Below are positions 55,743-64,000 of a stretch of DNA of 64,000 bases, one piece after another. The notes below the pieces were generated by a model. That model made no database searches. It worked only from the letters and a program-made list of their open reading frames with translations, and had not been told where the DNA came from. Position 1 is the first letter of the stretch. Every line of letters begins with the position of its first letter. The stretch lies in contig NZ_VCGX01000002.1 of the NCBI RefSeq assembly GCF_007671655.1, positions 992,001-1,056,000 on the forward strand, read 5' to 3'. This DNA comes from Marinobacter piscis. GTDB taxonomy: Bacteria; Pseudomonadota; Gammaproteobacteria; Pseudomonadales; Oleiphilaceae. The translations under genes and the position numbers were made by a program.

Positions 55743-56030
55743 TCACTCAAGTACGCCGTAAATATCGCTCTCGCTCATAATGAGCAGCTCTTCACCGTCA
55801 ACTTTTACGGTGTTTCCGGCGTACTGGCCGAAGACCACGGTGTCACCCGCTTTTACTGCCATGGCACGGGTTTCCCCGTTTTCCAGAACACGCCCGTTAC
55901 CCACAGCGATAACCTCGCCCTGAGACGGCTTTTCCTGAGCATTACCCGGCAGCACGATGCCACCCGCAGTTTTCTCTTCTTCTTCCTTACGGCGTACAAC
56001 AACACGATCGTGTAGCGGACGAATCTTCAT
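55743..56030 (-). CDS. groES: Co-chaperonin GroES
   Basis: 95 residues. It begins [20 protein letters not shown] and has the mobile loop [30 protein letters not shown] and the C-terminal [16 protein letters not shown]. It caps GroEL. The leader holds a hairpin (about 56085-56107, GCCGGGTTAT pairing with ATAGCCCGGT) between the promoter and the ATG. Confidence 0.98.
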   Translation of the reverse strand: MKIRPLHDRVVVRRKEEEEKTAGGIVLPGNAQEKPSQGEVIAVGNGRVLENGETRAMAVKAGDTVVFGQYAGNTVKVDGEELLIMSESDIYGVLE

Positions 56031-56178
56031 TGCTCTTTCTCTCCAATAGTCCGATTAATGTGGCAATGACATTTGCTGTTAATAAACCGGGCTATCTGCA
56101 TAACCCGGCAAATTGCCCCTGGCCTCTAACCTTCTGTTTTGTCAGCAGGATTCAGCCTGTGGCGAACTTGTGAAACCT

Positions 56179-56207
56179 ATTTGGGGTCGGCCGGCCGCAT
56201 TTCAATA
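56179..56207 (-). promoter_or_regulatory. Heat-shock (sigma-32) promoter of groES-groEL
   Basis: On the minus strand TATTGAAA (56207-56200) is followed after 13 bp by CCCCAAAT (56186-56179), close to the sigma-32 consensus CTTGAAA and CCCCATNT. It lies in the 195-bp gap between the fxsA stop and groES, giving a leader of about 140 nt. Confidence 0.75.
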
Positions 56208-56224
56208 CCCCCGGCCTGATTTTT

Positions 56225-56746
56225 TTACTTTTTATCGAGCCGGTCCCGGTCACTGCGGGTTTTATCCTGGTACTCGCCTTCAATAATCTCGCCGTTCTCA
56301 TCCCGGCTGAAAGGCTGCCCGCCATCAAACGGCCCCTGACCAAACGGGTTCTGACCGCCGCCAGAGCGAAAATAAAAGCCACGGCTTCGGCCAGACACCA
56401 GCATCCGCTTCAACGCCTGGGCCGAGAGCCAGTGCCGGGAGAGCGGAATCAGGCACAGAAAACCCACCGCATCGGTGATAAAACCGGGGGTCAGCAGTAA
56501 CACACCCCCAACGGCCAGAATCAGGCCTTCGGCCACTTCTTTGGCCGGCAACTCGCCACTGTTCAGGCGCTGGTTGGCCCGCAACAGCGTCGCCAGACCC
56601 TGCTGCCGCAACAGCCAGGCACCCAGCACCGCGGTAAGCAGAACCAGACCGATGGTGTTGAACACACCAATCTCAGTGCCAACCTGAATAAGCACCGCCA
56701 TTTCGGCGATGGGCATGATGATAAAAACAAACAATAGTATGGGCAT
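56225..56746 (-). CDS. fxsA: FxsA family membrane protein
   Basis: 173 residues. The FxsA cytoplasmic-membrane domain has ILLFVFIIMPIAEMAVLIQV, GVFNTIGLVLLTAVLGAWLL and VGGVLLLTPGFITDAVGFLC. A Gly/Gln/Arg-rich charged tail follows. Overproduction of FxsA in E. coli relieves phage T7 exclusion by F; its normal role is unknown. As in E. coli, it lies directly upstream of groESL. Confidence 0.9.
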   Translation of the reverse strand: MPILLFVFIIMPIAEMAVLIQVGTEIGVFNTIGLVLLTAVLGAWLLRQQGLATLLRANQRLNSGELPAKEVAEGLILAVGGVLLLTPGFITDAVGFLCLIPLSRHWLSAQALKRMLVSGRSRGFYFRSGGGQNPFGQGPFDGGQPFSRDENGEIIEGEYQDKTRSDRDRLDKK

Positions 56747-56831
56747 CTGGCCCCCGTTTTAGGAATAAAGCCTGAGTAGTAATTAAGGGCGAATGGGAAA
56801 ACTTCAAGATGTCGCAGACACGGCCGGCCTG

Positions 56832-57146
56832 CTACCAACGAAATTGCTTCATGGCTACGCGGCCGTTGACGACCTCGACACCCTCGGCCTGCAGGCGACT
56901 GACCTGCTCGTGGTAGGTATCCGAGCCCTGGGGAAAGGCAATCTGACCATTGCTGCGGATCACCCGGTACCAGGGTATTTCATGGCCCCGGGGCAGTTTG
57001 CCCAGAGCCCGGCCGATATAACGGGCCTGGCGCCCCAGCCCTGCCATCTCGGCCACCTGGCCATAACTGGCAACCTTGCCGGGCGGAATGGCCGCCACCA
57101 CCTGCCAGATTTTCTGATCCTTTCCCGGCTCCTGTTCATCACTCAT
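56832..57146 (-). CDS. Alkyltransferase-like protein (ATL), MGMT family without the active Cys
   Basis: 104 residues from the ATG 57146 (a GTG at 57152 overlaps the ampG stop). It has the helix-turn-helix of MGMT (IPPGKVASYGQVAEMAGLGR) and the Arg finger region in ARYIGRALGKLP. The PCHRV active-site motif is replaced by PWYRV, so no alkyl transfer is possible. ATL proteins bind O6-alkylguanine, flip the base and recruit nucleotide excision repair. Length and motif fit this group well. Confidence 0.9.
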   Translation of the reverse strand: MSDEQEPGKDQKIWQVVAAIPPGKVASYGQVAEMAGLGRQARYIGRALGKLPRGHEIPWYRVIRSNGQIAFPQGSDTYHEQVSRLQAEGVEVVNGRVAMKQFRW

Positions 57147-57151
57147 CGTCA

Positions 57152-58555
57152 CTAGCTCCTGGCTGCATGGGCAGTGTCGGGTGCATCAGAGTGATCCGGT
57201 GCCAGCGCATCCAGCCGGTCGCCCTGACGAATCATAAACCAGGCCAGAAGAATGGCGGGAATGCCCATCAGCCCCGCCACCAGAAAGAACTCGGCATACC
57301 CGAAACCGGCCACTACCACACCGGAGAAGCCCCCCAGAAACTTCCCGGGCAGCGTCATCAGGGAACTGAACAGCGCATACTGAGTGGCGGTAAACGAAGC
57401 ACTGGTCATGCTGGACAGCCAGGCAATCAACGCCACATTGGCAATACCGCCGCTGAGGTTATCGGCACTGACCACCACCGCCAGCGTCGCCAGATTGGGC
57501 GGATACTGCGCCAGACCCACAAAAAACAGATTGGTGACCGCGGTCATAATGGCCCCAGCAAGAAGGATCTTCCGGATGCCGTAGCGCATCACCAGTACAC
57601 CGCCGGCAAAAGAACCGGCAATGGTCATGAAAAACCCGAACACCTTGGTTACATCCGCAACCTGGGTTTTGCTGAAACCCATAAAATTCAGATAAAACGG
57701 ATTGGCCATCACACCCATGGCAATGTCGGAAATACGATACACCGCCACCATCAGCAGAATCGCAATGGCCAGTTCTTTATAGCGCCGGAAAAAATCCAGA
57801 AACGGGCCGGCCACCGCCGCATAAAACCAGCCGGTAAACCGGGCCAGACGCGGAGGCAGGTGCGTGCGCTTGGCCGCTTCTTCTTCCACCTGCCGGGCAA
57901 TGTCTTTGGCCGCCGCAAAATGGTTTACCCTGGGCTCCCGGGCCACCAGCACCGTCAGCGCACCAACGCCCACCAGAGCCGCCATCACCTGATACGACAC
58001 CTGCCAGGACCAGAACTCCGCCAGATACAGAGCACCAGCCCCCGCCACCAGCAACGCCAGCCTATAGCCAAAAATATACGTAGCCGCCAGCGCCGCCTGC
58101 AGCCGCTCTTCCGCAATTTCAATGCGATAGGCATCAATCGCCACATCCTGAGTCGCCGATGAAAACGCCACCAGCAGACCGCACAAAGCCATGGTCTGGG
58201 GCATCACCGTGGCATCCACCTGCGCCATCAGATACAACCCGGTGGCAATCCCCGCCTGAGCCAGCAGAATCCAGCTGCGGCGCTTACCCAGCAACCGGTC
58301 CAGCAGCGGCAGCCGTAACCGGTCCACCACCGGTGCCCAGAACACCTTGATGGAATAGGTAATCCCCAGCCAGCTGAAAAAACCAATGGTCGCGGTTTCC
58401 ACGCCCACATCCGCCAGCCGCGCATTCAGCGTGGAAAACACCAATAAAAACGGCAGCCCGGCGGAAAACCCCAGAAACAGAAGGGCAATCACCTGCCAGC
58501 GCGTGTAGATGTACAACGTATCCCGGATCGGAGCCAGGCGTGAGCCGTGTGAAAT
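57152..58555 (-). CDS. ampG: AmpG-like muropeptide MFS permease
   Basis: About 467 residues with some 12 to 14 membrane segments. LLFLGFSAGLPFLLVFSTLN is the typical AmpG opening, followed by GVETATIGFFSWLGITYSIK and WAPVVDRLRLP. AmpG imports anhydromuropeptides for wall recycling. The start is uncertain: no ATG or GTG lies in the N-terminal region. A GGAGG (58566-58562) stands 6 nt before an in-frame ATT at 58555, which fits the alignment with other AmpG proteins; TTG at 58621 or 58516 are alternatives. Confidence 0.82.
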   Translation of the reverse strand: MSHGSRLAPIRDTLYIYTRWQVIALLFLGFSAGLPFLLVFSTLNARLADVGVETATIGFFSWLGITYSIKVFWAPVVDRLRLPLLDRLLGKRRSWILLAQAGIATGLYLMAQVDATVMPQTMALCGLLVAFSSATQDVAIDAYRIEIAEERLQAALAATYIFGYRLALLVAGAGALYLAEFWSWQVSYQVMAALVGVGALTVLVAREPRVNHFAAAKDIARQVEEEAAKRTHLPPRLARFTGWFYAAVAGPFLDFFRRYKELAIAILLMVAVYRISDIAMGVMANPFYLNFMGFSKTQVADVTKVFGFFMTIAGSFAGGVLVMRYGIRKILLAGAIMTAVTNLFFVGLAQYPPNLATLAVVVSADNLSGGIANVALIAWLSSMTSASFTATQYALFSSLMTLPGKFLGGFSGVVVAGFGYAEFFLVAGLMGIPAILLAWFMIRQGDRLDALAPDHSDAPDTAHAARS

Positions 58556-58701
58556 AACAAGCCTCCGGATCAGTGGCAGACGTGAATGAAAAGCAGGCGC
58601 CAAGCATACCAAGCCCGGCAAGCCACCGCATCAGGCAATCAAGCGCAAACAAATCCGTTACAATGTTTTCACCTGAAAACTCAAAAACATCTGCTGTCAC
58701 T

Positions 58702-59727
58702 ATGAAAAAACTGGGAACCGCCTCTGTTGCTGCACTCCGCCAATACGTCCGCGCCGCCGACGCCAAAGGCGTAAACACCGAAAGCCTGCTGACCCAGGCA
58801 GACCTCAACCCGGCCCTGCTGGAGTCCGACGACGGCCGCATCAACGGCGAGCAACTCCAGAATTTTATACTGTTACTGTGTACGCAGACCAACAACCCCA
58901 TCCTCGGACTGGAAACCGGCGATTTCGTACAACCCGGCTCCTACAGCATACTCGGCTACATCACCATGAGCTGCGCCACCCTCGGAGAAGCCGTGGCCCG
59001 CATCGCCCCGTTTGAAAAACTGGTCGGCGACATGGGCACCACCAGCCTCACCATGGCCGGCAACGACATCACCCTCACCTGGCACTGCAACTACGACCAT
59101 CCGGTGGTCCAGCCCCAGGTGGTCGACAACGTATTCGCCTCCTGGGTGAACTACGCCCGCTGGCTGGCCGACGACACCGAGGCCTCCCCTTCTCTGGTAA
59201 AACTGAAACGCCAGTCCCCCGGAAAAGCCTACGAACAGGCTTACCAGAGTCGCTGGAACTGCCCGGTGGAATTCGGGACGGAAGAAAACACCATCACCCT
59301 GAAACAGGCACTACTGAACACCCGCCTGCGCCAGCCCGACCCCATGCTACGCAAAACCCTGGAAGCCCACGCCCTCACCCAACTCGCCGCACTGGAGACA
59401 GACACAGACCTCGTAACTCAGGTAAAACACAGCATCCAGCAACAACTCATGCACGGCATCACCCGGCAAGACATGGTGGCAGAAAACCTGGGCGTAACCA
59501 GCCGCACGCTGCAACGAAAACTCAGTCAGGAAGGTGTTTCTTATCAGAAGCTTTTGGATGAAGTGCGCCAGAAAATGGCGGAGGACTATTTACAGAACAG
59601 TGAACTGACCATTCCAGATATCGCCTTAAGATTGGGCTACAGTGAAACCGCGTCGTTTCACCGAAAGTTCAAAGCAACAGCAGGAATAACACCCGGAGAG
59701 TTCAGGCAGTCCGGCGAGCCGGTATAG
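58702..59727 (+). CDS. AraC family transcriptional regulator
   Basis: About 341 residues from the ATG 58702 (upstream ATG at 58663 possible). The N-terminal 200 residues match the arabinose-binding-like domain of the OruR/ArgR-type AraC subgroup (LQNFILLLCTQTNNPILGLE, SYSILGYITMSCATLGEAV). The C-terminal double helix-turn-helix includes VAENLGVTSRTLQRKLSQEG and PDIALRLGYSETASFHRKFK. The target is unknown; the adjacent ampG is divergent and argG is convergent. Not obviously linked to either. Confidence 0.87.
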   Translation: MKKLGTASVAALRQYVRAADAKGVNTESLLTQADLNPALLESDDGRINGEQLQNFILLLCTQTNNPILGLETGDFVQPGSYSILGYITMSCATLGEAVARIAPFEKLVGDMGTTSLTMAGNDITLTWHCNYDHPVVQPQVVDNVFASWVNYARWLADDTEASPSLVKLKRQSPGKAYEQAYQSRWNCPVEFGTEENTITLKQALLNTRLRQPDPMLRKTLEAHALTQLAALETDTDLVTQVKHSIQQQLMHGITRQDMVAENLGVTSRTLQRKLSQEGVSYQKLLDEVRQKMAEDYLQNSELTIPDIALRLGYSETASFHRKFKATAGITPGEFRQSGEPV

Positions 59728-59739
59728 TCAGGTGCAAAC

Positions 59740-59850
59740 GGCCGGGGCGGGGCCCACCTTCCGGAAAACGCCCGTAAATACGTCCATGTAGGGCTCGGTC
59801 GCGCCATCCCTGGCGCTCCACGTTTCCGGAAGGTGGGCCCCGCCCCGGCC
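59740..59850 (-). repeat. Hairpin element E3 between the AraC gene and argG
   Basis: Perfectly complementary 28-nt arms at 59740-59767 and 59823-59850 flank a 55-nt core. Read on the minus strand, the core has CCAGGGATGGCG (59813-59802), GAGCCC and TACATGGACGTA (59790-59779), matching E2 and E1. The arm (begins GGCCGGGGCGGGGCCC) differs from both. Both flanking genes end here, so it may also terminate them. Confidence 0.85.
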
Positions 59851-59923
59851 TGTCTGACTACTGAGTTGCCTCAGGCGTTTTCCGGGAGTCTGTACCGGCC
59901 TTGGTCAGACACTGTATCAGACC

Positions 59924-61135
59924 TTAAAGCTTGCGACCCTTACCAGCCGCGATCCGCAGACGCAGCGCATTCAGCTTGATAAAGCCTTCTGCATCCTTCT
60001 GATCGTAAGCACCTTCGTCTTCCTCAAAGGTCGCGATCTTCTCATCGAACAGAGAATCTTCAGACTTACGGCCAACCACATCCACGTTGCCCTTATACAG
60101 CTTCAGACGTACAACGCCGTTCACATAAGTCTGGGTCTGGTCGATCAGGGCCTGCAGAGCTTCACGCTCCGGGGACCACCAGTAGCCGTTGTAGATAATC
60201 TCGGCGTAACGGGGCATCAGGCTGTCTTTCAGATGCGCCACTTCCCGGTCCAGAGTCAGAGACTCAATGGCACGGTGGCCGCGCAGCATGATGGTACCGC
60301 CCGGGGTTTCGTAACAACCGCGGGACTTCATGCCCACGTAACGGTTCTCAACAATGTCCAGACGACCAATACCATTGGCACCGGCCACCTTGTTCAGATA
60401 CTCCAGCACCTCATGGGCCTTCATTTCCTGACCATCAATGGCCACGATATCGCCTTTGCTGTAAGTCAGCTCAATATACGTCGGCGTATCCGGTGCATCT
60501 TCCGGAGACACACTCCAGCGCCACATCTCCTCCTCGGCCTCTGCCCAGGGATCTTCCAGGTTCATCCCCTCATAGGAAATGTGCAGCAGGTTGGCATCCA
60601 TGGAGTAAGGGCTCTTGCCCTTCTTCATCTCCACCTCAATACCACGCTCTTCACAGTACGCCAGCAGCTTCTCACGGGAGTTCAGATCCCACTCACGCCA
60701 GGGCGCAATCACCTGAACGCCTGGCTTCAGGGCATAAGCACCCAGCTCAAAACGAACCTGGTCATTCCCCTTACCCGTAGCACCGTGGGAAATCGCATCC
60801 GCGCCGGTTTCATTGGCAATCTCAATCAAACGACGGGAAATCAGTGGCCGCGCAATCGACGTACCCAGCAGATATTCGCCTTCATAAACCGCATTGGCGC
60901 GGAACATCGGGAACACATAATCGCGCACAAACTCCTCGCGCAAATCCTCAATGTAGATTTCCTTAACTCCCAGCGCCTCCGCCTTGGCCCGCGCCGGCTC
61001 AACTTCCTCGCCCTGACCAATATCGGCCGTAAACGTCACCACTTCGCAGTTGTAAGTGTCCTGCAACCACCGAACAATAACGGAGGTGTCCAGGCCACCG
61101 GAATAGGCCAGAACGACCTTATTAATATCAGACAT
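59924..61135 (-). CDS. argG: Argininosuccinate synthase
   Basis: 403 residues. It opens with [20 protein letters not shown], the ATP pyrophosphatase P-loop, followed by [12 protein letters not shown] and the citrulline/aspartate-site region. It condenses citrulline and aspartate to argininosuccinate in arginine synthesis. Length and motifs are typical of the bacterial short form. Confidence 0.97.
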   Translation of the reverse strand: MSDINKVVLAYSGGLDTSVIVRWLQDTYNCEVVTFTADIGQGEEVEPARAKAEALGVKEIYIEDLREEFVRDYVFPMFRANAVYEGEYLLGTSIARPLISRRLIEIANETGADAISHGATGKGNDQVRFELGAYALKPGVQVIAPWREWDLNSREKLLAYCEERGIEVEMKKGKSPYSMDANLLHISYEGMNLEDPWAEAEEEMWRWSVSPEDAPDTPTYIELTYSKGDIVAIDGQEMKAHEVLEYLNKVAGANGIGRLDIVENRYVGMKSRGCYETPGGTIMLRGHRAIESLTLDREVAHLKDSLMPRYAEIIYNGYWWSPEREALQALIDQTQTYVNGVVRLKLYKGNVDVVGRKSEDSLFDEKIATFEEDEGAYDQKDAEGFIKLNALRLRIAAGKGRKL

Positions 61136-61258
61136 GTCTGTGCTCCAGACTGAACAGAATGGATGAAATAAAAAGAAGGGGGATATTGTACGGGATGGAG
61201 GGAGAGTTGGCTATAAACCTTGCCTGCGGCGCACGACTCGCCCTCAACAGCGTTGGGG

Positions 61259-63004
61259 CTACGTTAGCCAGTTTTTGGCAGGGAGTTTTTTCAGATCGGC
61301 CAAAGGCATAGGTCTTGCAAACAGGTAGCCTTGCAAAATATCGCAATGCCTGCGAACCAGATCGTTCTGCTGCTCCCAGGTTTCAATGCCTTCTGCCACC
61401 ACGACCATGTCCATATGGTGGGCCATCGTTATCACGCCCTGAACAATAGCGGCAACCCGGCGATCCGTTGTAACTTCCTCTACAAAAACCCGATCAAGCT
61501 TCAACTTCTGAGCGGGTAGATCCCGAAGGTAACTCAAGCTGGAAAAGCCGGTTCCGAAATCGTCCAGAGCCACACGCACGCCCAGCGTTCTCAGCGCCTC
61601 CATCAACTCGATCACAGGCTCCGTGCCAACCAGCAACACACTTTCGGTCACTTCCAGCTCCAGTATCTGCGGTGAAAGCCCGGTTTCTGTCAGTACCTGC
61701 CGGATGTCATCCAGAAAACTGTCACGAATGAATTGCAGCGAAGATATATTCACGGCAACACCCAGCGCCTTTTCGCGGCAGGCATTGAACTCCGCTATTT
61801 CTGTGCAGGCTTGCCTGAGAATCCACAGGCCAAGTGGCACGATCTGCCCCGTTTGCTCAGCCAATGGAATAAACTCACCGGGAGAGATCAGTCCCCGGGC
61901 GGGGTGATGCCACCGTACCAAAGCTTCAAAACTGCAGATATGCCCGGTCACAGTATCGATCAGGGGCTGATAATAGACTTCGAACTGATTTTCCTGCAAT
62001 GCGGTATGAAGATCATGCCTCAGGTTTACACTGTTGATGCTGTGTTCGGCCCTTTGGCCACTGTGCCATTGCCAGGTATTTTTGCCTCCAAGCTTGGCCC
62101 GTTCCCGTGCGACATCGGCAAACTGAAGCAGGTCTTCAGCACCATCCAGAGGCCCACAGTCAGAGCCAATCCCGATACTGGCACTGATGTGAACCATCTG
62201 GCCATCCACTTCGATTGGCTGAGCAAGGTGTACCAGTATTCGCTCAACCAATTGAATAATCTCATCCCGGCTTCTGTAATCGGAAATCAACACACCAAAT
62301 TCATCGCCGACCAATCGCGCAACGGTCGCTCCGGGTGGTGTCAGCTCGATAAGCCGTCGGGCCGTTTTTCTGAGTACCTGATTACCCACATGATGACCCA
62401 GTTCATCATTGATGGATTTGAACCCATCCAGGTCCAGGTACAGCACCGCCTTTCGGTTATCCTCCTCAATCGGTGTATCACTCAGCTTTTTCTGAAACGA
62501 GGCATCATTGAGCAACTCGGTAAGAAGGTCATGAGTAGCCTGGTAGGCAATCTGAGCTTCCTGTTCCTTCTGGCGGGTAATATCCCGGCAGAGCCCGTAG
62601 ACACCCACGATTTCACCCTGGATGGTGACCGGGAAATTCGTGATCTCCAAATAGTAGGGAGAGCCGGAGGCATGGATGCCCATGGTTTCGTATGTAACCA
62701 CCTCACCGTTTCGGGCTTTGTCGAATCCAGCCTGGGTTTGAGCGCGGTAATCAGACTCAATAAAGGTATTGAAATGAAGATTGTGCATACTACCGGCTGA
62801 ATAGCCGGTGATTCTTTCCAGAGCCTCGTTACAGCTCTGGAAGTGGCCATCAAGATCAAATGTATAGACACCATCCGGATGGTTTTCAAACAGGGCCCGG
62901 TGCCACTCGGTGAGAGCCCTGTGGTTTTCAGCATCACGGTATCGGAGAGCGGCGAGCGCACCTGGCACCATAGCACCGACCCAGTCGGCTATAGCCTTCA
63001 GCAC
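61259..63004 (-). CDS. PAS-GGDEF-EAL signalling protein, likely c-di-GMP phosphodiesterase
   Basis: 581 residues from a GTG start behind GAGGTA. A PAS domain covers about 33-150 (GVYTFDLDGHFQSCNEALER, GVYGLCRDITRQKEQE). The GGDEF domain (about 155-325) has VGDEF at 232-236 in place of GGDEF, so cyclase activity is doubtful. The EAL domain (about 335-575) keeps SFEALVRWHH (Glu360) and DDFGTGFSSLSYL. It therefore probably degrades c-di-GMP in response to a PAS signal. It lies 8 bp after the fliS stop, so it may be transcribed with fliDS and tune motility. Confidence 0.9.
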   Translation of the reverse strand: MLKAIADWVGAMVPGALAALRYRDAENHRALTEWHRALFENHPDGVYTFDLDGHFQSCNEALERITGYSAGSMHNLHFNTFIESDYRAQTQAGFDKARNGEVVTYETMGIHASGSPYYLEITNFPVTIQGEIVGVYGLCRDITRQKEQEAQIAYQATHDLLTELLNDASFQKKLSDTPIEEDNRKAVLYLDLDGFKSINDELGHHVGNQVLRKTARRLIELTPPGATVARLVGDEFGVLISDYRSRDEIIQLVERILVHLAQPIEVDGQMVHISASIGIGSDCGPLDGAEDLLQFADVARERAKLGGKNTWQWHSGQRAEHSINSVNLRHDLHTALQENQFEVYYQPLIDTVTGHICSFEALVRWHHPARGLISPGEFIPLAEQTGQIVPLGLWILRQACTEIAEFNACREKALGVAVNISSLQFIRDSFLDDIRQVLTETGLSPQILELEVTESVLLVGTEPVIELMEALRTLGVRVALDDFGTGFSSLSYLRDLPAQKLKLDRVFVEEVTTDRRVAAIVQGVITMAHHMDMVVVAEGIETWEQQNDLVRRHCDILQGYLFARPMPLADLKKLPAKNWLT

Positions 63005-63012
63005 CTGCTACC

Positions 63013-63405
63013 TCAACCCGCCTGAGCCACCGCCTCTTCGCGTATGCCGTCCCAGCCTTCTTTCACCGACCGAAGCAGGTTTGCCACCTCATCCAGTTTG
63101 GCCATATCGTTCCTGGCACTGGCTTCCAGAAGCGCACGCTCCATGTAGTCATACAGGCCTTCAAGGCGAGCTGCCAGATCACCACCCTTCTCGAAATCCA
63201 GAAAGCTGCGCAGGCCGCCAATGATCTCAATGGCCTTGCCAATCAGCTTGCCCTTGCTTTCATAATCTTTCGCCTGCATGCGGGCCTTGGCCATGTTGAT
63301 TCGCTCCAGAGCACCGTTATACAGCAACTGGATCAGCTTGTGCGGGTCCGCATCGGTGATGCTGGTCTGAGTGTTAACACGCTGGTACGCCTGTAAACCC
63401 TTCAT
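63013..63405 (-). CDS. fliS: Flagellar export chaperone FliS
   Basis: 130 residues, usual FliS size. It begins MKGLQAYQRVNTQTSITDAD and continues PHKLIQLLYNGALERINMAK, the conserved flagellin-binding helix region, with GLRSFLDFEKGGDLAARLEG. It binds flagellin in the cytoplasm and prevents premature polymerisation. It follows fliD after 71 bp. Confidence 0.95.
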   Translation of the reverse strand: MKGLQAYQRVNTQTSITDADPHKLIQLLYNGALERINMAKARMQAKDYESKGKLIGKAIEIIGGLRSFLDFEKGGDLAARLEGLYDYMERALLEASARNDMAKLDEVANLLRSVKEGWDGIREEAVAQAG

Positions 63406-63476
63406 AATCTACCTCATTACATCCTGTTCTGAACCGTGTAACGGCCGGAATTCACAAAACTTCAGGTTTTTTACCC

Positions 63477-64000
63477 TCAGTTTTTATTATTTTGCGGAGC
63501 CAGCGCCGCTAATTGCTGTGTTACGTAATCGCGGGTGTTGTTTAGCTGAGATATCAGTGAATCGGCGGAGCTGAACTGGCTTACCAGCCTTTCACGGTAA
63601 CTCTCAATACGCATATCCAGCTTCACGCGGTCTTCCTGAATACGTTCCAGATCCCGGTTGAGCGATTCAGTGCGAGAGCTCAGGGCTCCTTCGGCGCCCA
63701 AAATATCGGTGATGGTATCAACGGCCCGTTCACTCACCCCTTCAATAAAATTAACGGCACCCCGTCTGCCCACATCACCGCCGGTAATTCGCAGTTGCAG
63801 ACCGGCCGCCTCGTTATTGTCGCTGTTCGCCAGATACAACACCTGGCCATCACCCTTCGCAGTCTGGCCGTTAATGGTTCCAGCTACATCTATACCAGCT
63901 TCTCCATCTTTGGCATTCAGCCCCGGTACGTTCATTGCCCCGGTCAATCGTACATTCGAATCACTGCCGTACTTGCCAGATGTAAAGGTAAGCCCGTCTG
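63477..64000 (-). CDS. fliD: Flagellar hook-associated protein 2 FliD (C-terminal part, runs off window)
   Basis: About 174 residues are visible. The C-terminal region holds GAVNFIEGVSERAVDTITDI, SSRTESLNRDLERIQEDRVK and MRIESYRERLVSQFSSADSL, the helical end that assembles into the filament cap, and stops at 63477. FliD caps the filament and directs flagellin polymerisation. The N-terminus lies beyond position 64000. Order fliD-fliS supports the call. Confidence 0.9.
   Translation of the reverse strand, partial: DGLTFTSGKYGSDSNVRLTGAMNVPGLNAKDGEAGIDVAGTINGQTAKGDGQVLYLANSDNNEAAGLQLRITGGDVGRRGAVNFIEGVSERAVDTITDILGAEGALSSRTESLNRDLERIQEDRVKLDMRIESYRERLVSQFSSADSLISQLNNTRDYVTQQLAALAPQNNKN

Noticed and set aside
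57167..58162. Plus-strand frame of 331 codons opposite the AmpG-like gene
   Set aside because: Gln/His/Arg-rich antisense of a membrane protein gene.

Overview
The window looks like a chromosome segment of a marine gammaproteobacterium, most likely Marinobacter or a close relative. That placement is inferred from the gene content and family resemblance (groESL behind fxsA, purEK, sodB, a FadI-type thiolase paired with a long FabG-type reductase, type II secretion genes, flagellar fliD-fliS); no database search was run. G+C is high in most genes, with local AT-rich islands (sulfotransferase at 1318-2292, the integrase module near 38.5 kb).

Region 1 (1-13.6 kb, minus strand) is a surface-polysaccharide locus. 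In transcription order it holds a sulfotransferase, a glycosyltransferase, a Wzm/Wzt ABC exporter, a second glycosyltransferase, rmlB-rmlD-rmlA-rmlC for dTDP-L-rhamnose, a 1157-residue protein joining a sulfotransferase-like domain to two glycosyltransferase domains, a further sulfotransferase, a DHH phosphoesterase and cysD. Three PAPS-sulfotransferase-like domains next to cysD suggest a sulfated, rhamnose-containing glycan; the DHH enzyme could recycle PAP. Divergent from this is an acidic exported protein (13880-15322) with a strong promoter, a structured leader and a strong terminator, which resembles an abundant surface protein.

Region 2 (15.4-26.4 kb) is a methyltransferase gene and a complete type II secretion operon, gspEFGHIJKLM plus a short GspC/N-like gene and a lipoprotein secretin (Xps-like order). 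A second, canonical gspN-gspC-gspD set lies at 50.2-53.8 kb. Region 3 (26.5-39.3 kb) is accessory DNA. It holds a possible small RNA, remnants of a fibronectin-type gene, a decayed IS1380-type element and a frameshifted GGDEF gene, then a complete Wadjet system (jetABCD). After that come a YqiA-like esterase and an integration module (HD protein, tyrosine recombinase, excisionase-like protein, divergent regulator with twin operators) abutting the 3' end of the initiator tRNA gene.

Region 4 (39.3-64 kb) is mostly housekeeping: thiolase and reductase, tRNA-Val/Asp/Val, a DUF2846-like lipoprotein, a coiled-coil membrane protein, purE-purK, sodB, lemA with an M48 protease, gspDCN, groEL-groES with a heat-shock promoter, fxsA, an alkyltransferase-like protein, an AmpG-like permease, an AraC regulator, argG, a PAS-GGDEF-EAL protein, fliS and the end of fliD. 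Three intergenic hairpin elements (44.8, 45.6 and 59.7 kb) share a core but have unrelated, perfectly self-complementary 28-nt arms. They are the least explained structures here.
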